This document shows, one piece after another, positions 41,574 through 50,130 of a stretch of DNA of 64,000 bases. Under the pieces are notes generated by a model. The model worked only from the letters and a program-made list of their open reading frames with translations, was not told the origin of the DNA and searched no databases. This DNA comes from Pseudarthrobacter sulfonivorans (lineage in GTDB: Bacteria; Actinomycetota; Actinomycetes; Actinomycetales; Micrococcaceae). The position numbers were made by a program, and so were the translations under genes. The stretch is taken from NCBI RefSeq assembly GCF_014712225.1, contig NZ_JACXBW010000010.1:168801-232800 (forward strand), read 5' to 3'. The first letter of the stretch is position 1. Every line of letters begins with the position of its first letter.

Positions 41574-42473
41574 ATGACGGATACAGCGGACACACCTCGC
41601 TATCGCAGCGTATGGACTTACCTAAACACCGTTCCTCACACCATGGGCTGGGTGAACGCCGGTGAGGTCAGAACACGCTATCTCGAGGCTGGGAACCCCG
41701 ATGGTCCTGTCATTCTTTTGCTTCACGGTACGGCGGGAAGTCTTGAAAACTTCTGCGCCAACTACGGGGCGCTGGCTGAGAGCCACAGAGTCATCGGCAT
41801 CGACATGCTGGGGTGCGGCTACACAGACAAGCCCGACCGGCCATATCTGATTCCGGACTATGCCGGGCACGCGCTTGCTGTGCTGGATGCTTTGGGTATC
41901 CATGAAGTCTTCGTCATCGGCGTTTCCCTGGGCTCATGGGTCGGGGCAAGGCTCGCCCTGGACCACCCGGACCGGGTCACCCGCCTGGTCATGGTGGCCC
42001 CCGCCGGTGTCGTGGTTGACGCGGACGAAGAGAAGGACTTCGGCGCAGATGTGAGGCATCGCAGGCAAAACGCTGCCCAAGCACCCTCATGGGAATCGGT
42101 CGCCACAGCCATGGGCCGGTTGATGCTTAATCCTGAAGATCTCATCGATGACCTTGTGGGCGTCCGCCTGCGCATATACGAACAGCCGGAAATGGCCAAA
42201 GCAATGGGCCATCTGCTGGCCTTCACTGATGGTGGACAGCATCTTTCCCTTGAAGAGTGGGCGCGGCTGGAACAGCCGGTCATGGTGATCGCGGCGGTGG
42301 ATGCCCCGAACATGTTCCTGGACAACGCACGGCTGCTCGGGCAGATCATCCGGAACGTCGAGGTGGTCGAGATGACGGGCTGCGACCATTGGGCACAATT
42401 CGAACAGGCCGACGAATTCAACCGGGTAGTCCTTGGCTTCCTCGGGGCCCTGCAGCGGGAGGATGCCCGATGA
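41574..42473 (+). CDS. Alpha/beta hydrolase, meta-cleavage product (C-C bond) hydrolase-like
   Basis: 299-residue serine hydrolase of the MhpC/BphD/HsaD group. The oxyanion motif is [13 protein letters not shown], the nucleophile Ser is in GVSLGSW near residue 122, and the His is in GCDHWAQFE near the C-terminus; an Asp in AAVDAPNM can complete the triad. AAAGGA is 7 bases before ATG 41574; the longer frame from 41490 has no ribosome site. The stop overlaps the hydratase ATG (ATGA). It probably cleaves the C-C bond of a ring-fission product formed by the VOC protein, giving a 2-hydroxydienoate with a terminal carboxylate. Confidence 0.88.
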   Translation: MTDTADTPRYRSVWTYLNTVPHTMGWVNAGEVRTRYLEAGNPDGPVILLLHGTAGSLENFCANYGALAESHRVIGIDMLGCGYTDKPDRPYLIPDYAGHALAVLDALGIHEVFVIGVSLGSWVGARLALDHPDRVTRLVMVAPAGVVVDADEEKDFGADVRHRRQNAAQAPSWESVATAMGRLMLNPEDLIDDLVGVRLRIYEQPEMAKAMGHLLAFTDGGQHLSLEEWARLEQPVMVIAAVDAPNMFLDNARLLGQIIRNVEVVEMTGCDHWAQFEQADEFNRVVLGFLGALQREDAR

Positions 42474-43279
42474 CGGCGCTTGACCAGCAGACGTCTGATC
42501 TCCTGGCCCGTGAGTTGCATGAGGCAGAACAAAACCGGAAGCAGCTCCGGCATTTCTCGCAGCGATTCCCGCAGATGAGTATCGAGGACGGATACGCTGT
42601 TTCGCGGGCCTGGAGCCGGATCAAACAGAGGGAAGGCCAGCGCATCGTGGGTCATAAGATCGGCCTGACTTCACGTGCCATGCAGGTCAGCAGCCAGATT
42701 ACAGAACCTGATTTCGGAACGTTGTTCGACGAGATGGTCTACGAGTCAGGCCAGGCAATCCGTGCGGAGCGCTTCATCCGCCCTCGAGTGGAGGTGGAAT
42801 TGGCCTTCCTCTTAAAGACGCCGTTGGAGGGCGCGCACGTGACCATCAACGATGTCCTCAACGCAACCGACCGGGTAACTCCAGCCCTCGAGATCATCGA
42901 CGCACGCATCGAACAAATCGACCGCGACACAGGTGAACCCAGGAAGGTCTTCGACACCATTTCCGACAATGCCGCCAACGCCGGCATTGTCATGGGTGGC
43001 ACGCCTGTGAAGCCCGATGACGTGGACCTTCGCTGGGTCAGCGCACTCCTGTACCTGAACGGGGTAGTCGAAGAATCCGGCGTCGCAGCGGCCGTGCTGG
43101 GGCACCCCGCCAGTGGTGTCGCCTGGCTGGCGCGTCGGTTGCACGGTTTCGGTGAGCGGCTGGAAGCCGGGGAAATTATTCTCGCCGGATCGTTCACGCG
43201 GCCTGTGCCACTGGCTACCGGCGACGTCGTCCAAGCAGACTACGGGCCCCTCGGAACCGTGTCCTTCCAACTACTCTGA
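42470..43279 (+). CDS. hpaH: 2-oxo-hept-4-ene-1,7-dioate hydratase (HpaH/HpcG-type)
   Basis: 269-residue hydratase. It is close to E. coli HpaH along its length: [85 protein letters not shown] and [14 protein letters not shown]. This is clearly the dicarboxylate class and not the MhpD class also present at 59413. It hydrates a 2-oxo-enoic dicarboxylic acid to its 4-hydroxy-2-oxo form. It overlaps the C-C hydrolase gene and is followed 12 bases later by the aldolase. ThnE of tetralin degradation is a same-class enzyme acting on a longer dicarboxylate, so chain length here is open. Confidence 0.9.
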   Translation: MTALDQQTSDLLARELHEAEQNRKQLRHFSQRFPQMSIEDGYAVSRAWSRIKQREGQRIVGHKIGLTSRAMQVSSQITEPDFGTLFDEMVYESGQAIRAERFIRPRVEVELAFLLKTPLEGAHVTINDVLNATDRVTPALEIIDARIEQIDRDTGEPRKVFDTISDNAANAGIVMGGTPVKPDDVDLRWVSALLYLNGVVEESGVAAAVLGHPASGVAWLARRLHGFGERLEAGEIILAGSFTRPVPLATGDVVQADYGPLGTVSFQLL

Positions 43280-43291
43280 GCCCGGAGAACC

Positions 43292-44137
43292 ATGTCCATC
43301 ACGAGTAACACGCCGAGCAACCGGTTCAAGCAACGAATGGCGGCAGGCGAAACGCAAATCGGGCTGTGGTGCGTCCTGGCGGACGGCTACAGCGCGGAAA
43401 TCATTGCCGGATGCGGGTACGACTGGCTGCTTCTCGATGCTGAGCACGGTCCCAACGACCTGCGTTCGGTCCTTGCCCAGCTCCAGGGCATCGCGGCCGC
43501 AGGTTCACTTTTGGGCGGAATGGCCCAAGACCTCTCCCAGCCCGTCGTGCGTCTGCCTCACGGGGACACGGTGCTTATTAAGCAATATCTGGAGGTGGGG
43601 GTGCAGAACCTGCTGATCCCGATGGTCAATACCGCCGCCCAGGCGGCCGAACTGGTCCGCGCCATTCGTTATCCGCCTTTCGGCATACGGGGCATGGGCA
43701 GCGGCCTCGGACGATCCTCCCGCTGGGGCCGCCTTACTGATTACGTCTCGGCCGCCGCCGACAACATCTGCCTCGTGGTCCAGATCGAGACCGTCCAGGC
43801 CCTTGAGAACCTTGGCGAGATCGCGGCGACAGAAGGAGTCGACGGCGTGCTGTTTGGTCCGGCAGATCTTGCCGCTGACATGGGATACCCGGAGCAACGT
43901 TCCCACCCGGAGGTCACGCGTGCAATTCAGGACGGCATAGCGACGGCCAAGAGTGCTGGCACTCCAAGCGGCATCATGCTCACTGACGTTGCCGCCGCCC
44001 AGGAATGGTTGCACAACGGCATCACCTTTGCCGGAGTGGGAGTGGACTCATCGCTGTTGGTCCGGGCGGCGGATCAACTCCTTGCCCACTTTCGCGACAA
44101 TCGTGCTGGGTCACTGAGGGCAGTCAGCGCCTACTGA
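43292..44137 (+). CDS. hpaI: 4-hydroxy-2-oxo-dicarboxylate aldolase (HpaI/HpcH-type)
   Basis: 281-residue class II pyruvate aldolase. It follows E. coli HpaI through QIGLWCVLADGYSAEIIAG, DWLLLDAEHGPNDLRSVLAQ, IRYPPFGIRGMGSGLGRSSR, VVQIETVQALENL (metal Glu), GVDGVLFGPADLAADMGYP (metal Asp) and ITFAGVGVDSSLL. Compared with HpaI, about ten residues are inserted near residue 75 (AAAGSLLGGMAQD) and the catalytic His is in DAEHGPND. It splits a 4-hydroxy-2-oxo diacid into pyruvate and a semialdehyde acid. Its 3' end overlaps the convergent TetR-like gene by 7 bases. Confidence 0.9.
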   Translation: MSITSNTPSNRFKQRMAAGETQIGLWCVLADGYSAEIIAGCGYDWLLLDAEHGPNDLRSVLAQLQGIAAAGSLLGGMAQDLSQPVVRLPHGDTVLIKQYLEVGVQNLLIPMVNTAAQAAELVRAIRYPPFGIRGMGSGLGRSSRWGRLTDYVSAAADNICLVVQIETVQALENLGEIAATEGVDGVLFGPADLAADMGYPEQRSHPEVTRAIQDGIATAKSAGTPSGIMLTDVAAAQEWLHNGITFAGVGVDSSLLVRAADQLLAHFRDNRAGSLRAVSAY

Positions 44138-45432
44138 GCTCCATGGGTGGTCGTTGCCAGCCAATGATCCAACGGCTTAGTGAGCATGGGCACCAGGATG
44201 CCTGCTACCGCCTGGGGTGCCACTGTGCGCCCCAGCGCGGAGCCCAGCATCAGCCCTTCACACAGCCGGGCAACAGTCCACGCCAGATGAACCCTGATTG
44301 AGTTTTTGCCCTCGGCTTCGGGAAGAACTTCCTTGAACCAGTCAGCCAAGCGCTCTTCTGCCAAGGCTGTACCGGCCAGCACCGTGGAACCGCCCGAGGT
44401 TGGTGGGTCCCAGCGCTGGAGCTTCAGCAAGAGGCCGGCCTTCACGGTGTCGGGATGGTTAAGAACCTCGCTCATAAATGTTTCCAACGCGTAGGACAGG
44501 TCGTGCAGCCAGTCGTCGGTGGGGTTTGGCAGAACCAGAAATGGGGCCAGCAAGCCCACGAACGGCTCGGCGACAGCTGCCTTGATCAGCGTGTCTTTGT
44601 CCTTGTGGCGCCAATAGACTGAACTGCGCTTCATCCCAGAGGCCGCGCAGATCCGGCTCATCGTAGCGCCTTCATAGCCATGCTCCGCGACCAGCGCTCG
44701 CGTTACATGCAGCAGATTGTTGCCGCCTTCTCCGTCCGCTTCAGGAGTTGATCCCTCCGGTCTCGGGTGCTCACAAGGAGGCAGTTCGAAGGCCGCGGAC
44801 GGCGGCTGGCGAGCCACTACATCGAAGGCGCCGGCCAATGCGTGCGCCAGAATGGTGCTGCGTTGGGCCGCATCCCTGTCGTCGGCCACGACGTCGGAGA
44901 TGTAGTGCCCGTCGAGGAATGCCAGCGTCAGCCTTCCCATCCATTCGATCCCCGCCGAGCGGTCGCCGGTGTCTGCCGCTCGGGCGGAGAAAGCCCCGGC
45001 CCACCAGGCCTCGATGCGGCGTTGCGCGGCGGCACGCCTGCGCCGAAATGGCTCCTGCACCTTTGAATCGGCGGCGCTTCCCTCCAACGCGAGCATGATG
45101 CCCAGGCGCAGAGGATCCTCGGACTCCGAAGCGCGCAGTTCAGGCTCGAGCTCTTCGCGCAGTTGATCAAGGAGGGGCCGCTTAGGGCTGAACTCCTCCC
45201 AGGGGCGGCGCGATGGTGCCTGCTTCGAGTACGAGCTCTCCAAGGCTGCGGCAATGAGCTCATCCTTGTTCTCGAAAAACCAGTAGATCGAGCTTGCCGG
45301 CCGATCGGTGGCCTTAACGATTCGGGCAATGGTTGTGTTGTCGAACCCGTAGCGGCCGACCAGTTGCACGGTGGACTGAAGGATGCGCTGGAGACTCGCT
45401 TCCCCGCGAGCGTTTCGGCGGCTTGTGTTCAT
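44131..45432 (-). CDS. Double TetR-family regulator (two tandem TetR units in one protein)
   Basis: 433 residues containing two successive TetR N-terminal helix-turn-helix domains. The first (about 10-60) is LQRILQSTVQLVGRYGFDNT then IARIVKATDRPASSIYWFFE; the second (about 240-295) is LLHVTRALVAEHGYEGATMS then RICAASGMKRSSVYWRHKDK. Each is followed by a helical ligand-binding half, and no stop separates them. GGGGAG is 6 bases before ATG 45432. It is divergent from the IclR gene and convergent with the aldolase. It probably represses the ring-fission genes; with two DNA-binding heads per chain it may act as a monomeric pseudo-dimer. Confidence 0.88.
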   Translation of the reverse strand: MNTSRRNARGEASLQRILQSTVQLVGRYGFDNTTIARIVKATDRPASSIYWFFENKDELIAAALESSYSKQAPSRRPWEEFSPKRPLLDQLREELEPELRASESEDPLRLGIMLALEGSAADSKVQEPFRRRRAAAQRRIEAWWAGAFSARAADTGDRSAGIEWMGRLTLAFLDGHYISDVVADDRDAAQRSTILAHALAGAFDVVARQPPSAAFELPPCEHPRPEGSTPEADGEGGNNLLHVTRALVAEHGYEGATMSRICAASGMKRSSVYWRHKDKDTLIKAAVAEPFVGLLAPFLVLPNPTDDWLHDLSYALETFMSEVLNHPDTVKAGLLLKLQRWDPPTSGGSTVLAGTALAEERLADWFKEVLPEAEGKNSIRVHLAWTVARLCEGLMLGSALGRTVAPQAVAGILVPMLTKPLDHWLATTTHGAQ

Positions 45433-45543
45433 GGAAATCTCCCCTAGGAGGCGCGAGGACGGAACGCAACGCTGCCCACCATCGTACTTCTGCTGTCTCA
45501 GGACCACGGCATTGCCAGAATGTGGAACGCTCGTTACAATCAG

Positions 45544-45567
45544 TGTACCATTCACTACAGAAGTGAA
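45544..45567. promoter_or_regulatory. Candidate operator between TetR-TetR and IclR genes (site 2)
   Basis: TGTACCATTCACTACA has inverted ends TGTA/TACA around 8 bases, and it overlaps a second dyad TTCACT-N5-AGTGAA (45551-45567). The same combination recurs at 46534-46555. It stands 83 bases before the IclR ATG, as expected for autoregulation. Confidence 0.55.
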
Positions 45568-45649
45568 ACAGCTCACGGAATACTTTGGGGCTGATAAGGA
45601 TGTTGCCCGGCCCCGTGCCGGCCCGCCCTGAATAAAAGTGGAGTCAACA

Positions 45650-46459
45650 ATGACAGCAGTACTGGAAGAACAGCATGACCTCCGAGAGCGGCCCGGAGCC
45701 GATGTATCCAGAAGCGAACAGCAGGGGACGGCCTCCGTCCTGAAAGCTCTCCAGTTGCTGGACGTTTTCCGCGACGGTGGCCCGGTCCTGGGCGTCAGTG
45801 AGATTGCCCGCCGGGTAGGAGTTCCCACCTCAACGGCTTTCCGACTGCTGGCTTATCTGGTCGAGGGGGAGTTCATCACCAAGGAGGGCACCCGTTACCG
45901 TCTTGGCGACAAGCTCTTTCAACTCGGCAACCAGGTCTCCCTTTGCCTGCCCAAGGGGCTGCGCGAGCTGGCGGGTCCCCATCTGGGTGAGCTCTACGCC
46001 GCGACGGGCATGACCGTCAGGCTCGCCGTCCTAGAGGGTGCCGAAGTGGTTATCGTTGACAAAATTGTTGGCTTAAGGACGGTCCCGGCCGCGACGGCCA
46101 TCGGCGGCCGAGTGCCGGCGACATGCACGGCGTTAGGTAAGATCATGCTCGCATTTCAGTCTGCGGGGGACATCGCCAAGGTTCTGCAGGCGCCGCTTCC
46201 ACGACTGACGCGCTATTCCCCCTCCCAGCCCCGACTGCTGCACAAGCAGCTCATTGATATTCGCTCCACGGGTCTCGGTTACGACCTGGAAGAATCGGTG
46301 CTGGGTCAAGTGTGTGTGGCTGCTCCTATCCTGAGTGGCGGCGTGGCCGTGGCCGCTATTAGCCTGTCCGCCCGCACGCACCAGACAAACCTGACGCAGT
46401 CGACTGCAGCGCTGCAGCAGGCCGCAGGCCGAATTTCGGGTCTCCTCAACGCCCAATAG
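45650..46459 (+). CDS. IclR-family transcriptional regulator
   Basis: 269 residues. After a 25-residue lead, the winged helix runs through SVLKALQLLDVFRDGGPVLG, VSEIARRVGVPTSTAFRLLA and FITKEGTRYRLGDKLFQLG; the effector domain follows with MTVRLAVLEGAEVVIVDKIV and GYDLEESVLGQVCVAAPIL. ATG 45650 has GTGGAG 6 bases upstream; the GTG at 45638 overlaps that ribosome site and is less likely. It lies between the divergent double-TetR gene and the ABC transporter, and a shared motif lies at both its own and the transporter promoter. It is a plausible pathway activator or repressor. Confidence 0.9.
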   Translation: MTAVLEEQHDLRERPGADVSRSEQQGTASVLKALQLLDVFRDGGPVLGVSEIARRVGVPTSTAFRLLAYLVEGEFITKEGTRYRLGDKLFQLGNQVSLCLPKGLRELAGPHLGELYAATGMTVRLAVLEGAEVVIVDKIVGLRTVPAATAIGGRVPATCTALGKIMLAFQSAGDIAKVLQAPLPRLTRYSPSQPRLLHKQLIDIRSTGLGYDLEESVLGQVCVAAPILSGGVAVAAISLSARTHQTNLTQSTAALQQAAGRISGLLNAQ

Positions 46460-46533
46460 CCGCTTACGCCAACTAAGGTTTTGCGCCATCTGGAAAGGCG
46501 CGTTGCGCACCGTCAGGCCGCTTCGTAAGATTC

Positions 46534-46555
46534 TGTACCAAGCACTACATAAGTG
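46534..46555. promoter_or_regulatory. Candidate operator before the ABC transporter operon (site 3)
   Basis: TGTACCAAGCACTACA (46534-46549) followed by CACTACATAAGTG (46543-46555) repeats the double dyad of site 2, with differences mostly in the spacer bases. It ends 45 bases before the transporter ATG. Confidence 0.55.
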
Positions 46556-46599
46556 ATGCATAGCACAACATCCCGCTCACCATAGACCGGAGTTCCCCA

Positions 46600-47613
46600 A
46601 TGCCCGTCATGACAAAAACTTCCTCCCCAGTCCGCCGCGCCACGGCCGCCGCAGCCGGTATTGCCCTGGCGTTGAGCCTCGGAGCCTGCGCTTCAGCCGC
46701 GCCTGCCGCGCCCGCCGCTGCCGACCAGGCCAAAGACCTCAAGGTCGGGGCAACGCCTACCTTGTCCGGTCTCGGGCTCCGTGTGGCCATCAGTGAGGGC
46801 AACTTCAGCAGCGATGGACTGAACGTGACCCCCGTTGTGAACAAATCAGCCAACGATGCCGTGCCCCAGCTCCTCAGCGGTGAGCTGCAGATAGCGCAGA
46901 TGGACACCATCACGTTTATGCAGGCCCGCAGCCAGGGCCTGCCTGTCAGGATCATCGCCGTCAATGGCGAGCAGTCCACCAATGGCGAGGATGGCGCGAT
47001 GTCCGCCGCGGGTGTCGTCGCCAAGGCGGATAGCGCGATCAGTTCACCGACCGACCTCGTTGGCAAGAAGGTCGGTGTGCCTGCGATCAAGACTCAGACG
47101 TGGATGAACATCAGGGCGTTCGTCGACGCCGCCGGGGGGGACTCTTCGAAGATCGAATTTGTGGAGGTCCCGTCCGCCCAGACCATCGACCTCGTGGTGC
47201 AGGGCACGGTTGATGCGTCCACCCCTGCTGAGCCCCTGATGTCGAGCTCGATTGCTGCAGGAAAGGTCAAGCTGATCCACAACACGGACGCGCCGGGCAA
47301 CAAGGGAGTTCCCAGCTCTGTTTACGTAGCTACTGAGGAATTCATCGCCAAGAACCCGGACACCGTGACGAACTTTGCTGACAGCGTTTATGCGGCCGCC
47401 AAGGTAGTCAATGGCAACCGCGAGCTCGCTGCGAAGGTCGCCCAGTCGGAGCTCAAGTACACGCCCGAACAGCTGAAAAACGCCTTCTTCCAGACCTTTG
47501 GCGTCGCGGCGACAACGCCGGCCCAGATTGACCAAATCTCTAACCTCGCCGTCAAATACGGCATCCTGACCGACAAGCCCAAGGCCGAGGACCTCCTCGC
47601 TGATTCCAAATGA
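46600..47613 (+). CDS. ABC transporter substrate-binding lipoprotein (NMT1/SsuA/TauA-like)
   Basis: 337-residue lipoprotein receptor. The signal peptide has RRATAAAAGIALALSL with a lipobox L-G-A-C and lipidated Cys30. The mature part shows NMT1/THI5 features: KVGATPTLSGLGLRVAISEG, VPQLLSGELQIAQMDTITFM, DLVGKKVGVPAI and DLVVQGTVDASTPAEP. GGAG lies 6 bases before ATG 46600. The stop overlaps the first permease gene. This receptor class takes up taurine, sulfonates, nitrate, phthalate or other aromatic acids; given the neighbours an aromatic or dicarboxylic acid is likely. Confidence 0.9.
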   Translation: MPVMTKTSSPVRRATAAAAGIALALSLGACASAAPAAPAAADQAKDLKVGATPTLSGLGLRVAISEGNFSSDGLNVTPVVNKSANDAVPQLLSGELQIAQMDTITFMQARSQGLPVRIIAVNGEQSTNGEDGAMSAAGVVAKADSAISSPTDLVGKKVGVPAIKTQTWMNIRAFVDAAGGDSSKIEFVEVPSAQTIDLVVQGTVDASTPAEPLMSSSIAAGKVKLIHNTDAPGNKGVPSSVYVATEEFIAKNPDTVTNFADSVYAAAKVVNGNRELAAKVAQSELKYTPEQLKNAFFQTFGVAATTPAQIDQISNLAVKYGILTDKPKAEDLLADSK

Positions 47614-48470
47614 GCGAAATGACCCCCAAAAGTAACACGGCCGTCCTGGCCGGCGCCCGGACGAAAGCCCGGAAGGGTGGTTCCGCCGTTGCCGGGCGGC
47701 GGCGGGTTGGCATCGGTCCGAAACTGATCGCCATCGCAGGGGTCCTGCTCCTGTGGCAGCTTCTCTCCGTAAGCCCGCTGGTGGACAGTGACAGCCTTCC
47801 CGCCCCGGTGACGGTTTTCGCTGCGCTGCTCGGACTTTGGGGGACCGGTGCGTACTGGGCTGCACTCGGTACTACTCTGCAGGTGTGGGCCATCGGGTTG
47901 GCGCTCTGTGCGGTGATCGGAGTTCCCGCCGGGCTGCTGATCGGAGTATCCATGCGGGCAACGCAGAGCACGCGGTGGGTCATCGACTTCTTCCGAACCA
48001 TTCCGACAATTGCTCTCCTGCCGCTTGTCCTCCTGCTTTTCGGGGCTACGAGCCGTATGGAGATTACGATGATCGTCCTGGCCGCAATCTGGCCACTGCT
48101 CATCCAGTCGATGTACGCGGCCAAACAGGTGGAACCTCTGCTGAAGTGGGTGTTCCGGGTGTTTCGGATTTCCACCATGGACCGTTTGCGTTTCCTCTGG
48201 GCGCCGAGTGTGACCCTGCTCGTCTCCACCGGGATGCGCCTGGCAGCCACCATGGCACTGCTCATGACCATCGCCGCCGAATACATCGGGGGGGCACCAG
48301 GACTCGGATTGGAACTGTCCCACATGGAACAGGCCTTCAAACGGCCCGAGGTCTTCGCGTATGCGATCACCGCCGGAATGATCGGCCTTCTGATCAACGC
48401 CGCCCTCGTCCTGTTCCAACGCCGGGTGCTCTGGTGGCACCCGATTATCCGAGGGGAGCGTTCCGAATGA
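47610..48470 (+). CDS. ABC transporter permease (SsuC/TauC-like), first
   Basis: 286-residue permease with a positively charged 35-residue N-terminus and about six membrane helices. The binding-protein-dependent transport signature is in FFRTIPTIALLPLVLLLFGA followed by the cytoplasmic EAA-type loop AAKQVEPLLKWVFRVFRIS. It overlaps the receptor gene by 4 bases and the second permease by 4 bases. Two different permeases suggest a heterodimeric channel, less common than the homodimeric SsuC. Confidence 0.9.
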   Translation: MSEMTPKSNTAVLAGARTKARKGGSAVAGRRRVGIGPKLIAIAGVLLLWQLLSVSPLVDSDSLPAPVTVFAALLGLWGTGAYWAALGTTLQVWAIGLALCAVIGVPAGLLIGVSMRATQSTRWVIDFFRTIPTIALLPLVLLLFGATSRMEITMIVLAAIWPLLIQSMYAAKQVEPLLKWVFRVFRISTMDRLRFLWAPSVTLLVSTGMRLAATMALLMTIAAEYIGGAPGLGLELSHMEQAFKRPEVFAYAITAGMIGLLINAALVLFQRRVLWWHPIIRGERSE

Positions 48471-49225
48471 AACGCCTCACATCTCTCGCCTGGGAAATCT
48501 GGCTCCCGTTAGTCCTTATCATCCTCTGGCTCGTGCTGTCGGCCGGCAGCAAATCCTTCTATTTCCCGCCACTAGCCAAGATCCTGGAGACAGTAAATCA
48601 ACTGTGGTTCTTCGACGGGATCGTCGAGAACATGCTTCCGAGCCTGTTGCGGATCCTGACCGGATTCGGACTCGCCCTGCTTGTTGGCGTCATCGGCGGT
48701 GTCCTCTTGGGACTTCTGCCCCGTTTCGAGGAAGCGATCCGGCCGCTGTTGGAGTTCCTTAGGTCCACGCCAGGTGTTGCACTGCTGCCAATCGCCATTA
48801 TCTTCCTTGGCATCGGCGACGGAATGAAGGTCTTCATGATCGCTCTTGCCTCCATGTGGCCGATCCTGCTGAACACCATCGACGGAGTGCGTTCGGTGGA
48901 GCCTGTGCTTCTTCGGATGGCCAGCAGTTACCGCATCCCGCTTAAGGACAAAGTCCGCTTTATTTACATCCCGAACGCGGCACCGCAAATATTTGCCGGT
49001 GCACGGGTAGCCCTGGCCATCGCCGCAGTTGTCATGGTGGTCACCGAGATGGTTGGCTCCCCGGGCGGCATCGGCTACTTCATTCTCGACTCCCAGCGCA
49101 CCTTCAAGGTGCTGAACATGTGGTCCGGCATTGTGATGCTGGGCGTGCTGGGTTATCTCCTCAATTTCGGATTCCGACTGGTTGAGGCCCGGGTCCTGGA
49201 CTGGCACAACAAGAAGAACGCTTAG
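48467..49225 (+). CDS. ABC transporter permease (SsuC/TauC-like), second
   Basis: 252-residue permease. ATG 48467 follows GAGGGGAGCG and overlaps the first permease stop. Helices begin WLPLVLIILWLVLSAGSK; the signature region is FLRSTPGVALLPIAIIFLGI, and VEPVLLRMASSYRIPLKDKV is the ATPase-contact loop. It is a paralogue of the first permease and presumably its channel partner. Confidence 0.9.
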   Translation: MKRLTSLAWEIWLPLVLIILWLVLSAGSKSFYFPPLAKILETVNQLWFFDGIVENMLPSLLRILTGFGLALLVGVIGGVLLGLLPRFEEAIRPLLEFLRSTPGVALLPIAIIFLGIGDGMKVFMIALASMWPILLNTIDGVRSVEPVLLRMASSYRIPLKDKVRFIYIPNAAPQIFAGARVALAIAAVVMVVTEMVGSPGGIGYFILDSQRTFKVLNMWSGIVMLGVLGYLLNFGFRLVEARVLDWHNKKNA

Positions 49226-49234
49226 GAGCCTGAC

Positions 49235-50080
49235 ATGAACAACTCTCAAACCCCGCTCGCGGGCCGCGTCCCGGCGCAAACGGACGAACTGCTCGTCGTC
49301 GAGAATCTCGGCAAAAGCTATGGCGACCACCAGGTGCTCGGTGACATCAGCGTCACCGTCCGCTCAGGTGAGTTTATGTGCATCGTCGGACCGTCCGGTG
49401 CTGGCAAAACTACCCTTCTGCAGTGCCTGTCGGGGCTTATCAACCCCACCAGTGGGACGGTGTCGCTCCGCGGCAAGGTGGTCACGGAACCACCCGCTGA
49501 AATGGCTATCGTCTTCCAGGATTACTCCCGTTCGCTCATGCCGTGGCTCTCCGTCCTGGACAACGTGATGCTTCCCCTGCGCTCAGCGACCAAAGATAAG
49601 GCCGAACGCAAAAAGAAGGCAATGGAAGCACTGATCGAGGTCGGGCTCAAAGACCACGTCGAAAAGTACCCATGGCAGTTGTCAGGCGGAATGCAGCAGC
49701 GCGTCGCCATCGCACGTGCCCTGGCCTATGCCCCGGCGATCGTCCTCATGGACGAACCGTTCGCCTCCGTGGACGCACAGACCCGAGGAGACTTGGAAGA
49801 TCTGACGCTGAAGCTGAAAAACCACCTGGGCATCACGATCGTGCTCGTCACCCACGATATTGACGAGGCTGTTTACCTCGCCGATCGTGTTCTGGTTCTG
49901 GGTAACAAACCGACGCAGGTTGTCGACCTCATTGAAACCCACTTAGGTACGGAGCGCGATCAGATCAGTACCAAGGCGACCCGGGAATTCGCCCAACTCC
50001 GTACCCGGGTGTACCAGGAGATCCGGCACGGCGATATTCCCAGCTCCGCCGGGTCGGTGGCCGCACCGGCAGCCAGCTAA
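49235..50080 (+). CDS. ABC transporter ATPase (SsuB/TauB-like)
   Basis: 281-residue ATPase. Walker A is GPSGAGKTTLLQ near residue 55, the Q-loop is AIVFQDYSRSLMPWL, the signature is QLSGGMQQRVAIARAL, Walker B IVLMDEPFASVD and the switch His in VTHDIDEAV. It follows the second permease by 9 bases with GGAG upstream. It powers the NMT1-type importer encoded by the preceding three genes. Confidence 0.93.
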   Translation: MNNSQTPLAGRVPAQTDELLVVENLGKSYGDHQVLGDISVTVRSGEFMCIVGPSGAGKTTLLQCLSGLINPTSGTVSLRGKVVTEPPAEMAIVFQDYSRSLMPWLSVLDNVMLPLRSATKDKAERKKKAMEALIEVGLKDHVEKYPWQLSGGMQQRVAIARALAYAPAIVLMDEPFASVDAQTRGDLEDLTLKLKNHLGITIVLVTHDIDEAVYLADRVLVLGNKPTQVVDLIETHLGTERDQISTKATREFAQLRTRVYQEIRHGDIPSSAGSVAAPAAS

Positions 50081-50130
50081 GACGAGGCCCCCTCACCTCG
50101 CGACCGGCAAATCTTCGAAAGGAACCCCCG

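Noticed and set aside
47837..48466. Longer N-terminus for the second NMT1-type permease
   Set aside because: It overlaps the first permease for 630 bases in another frame; ATGA at 48467 with GAGGGGAG is the real junction.
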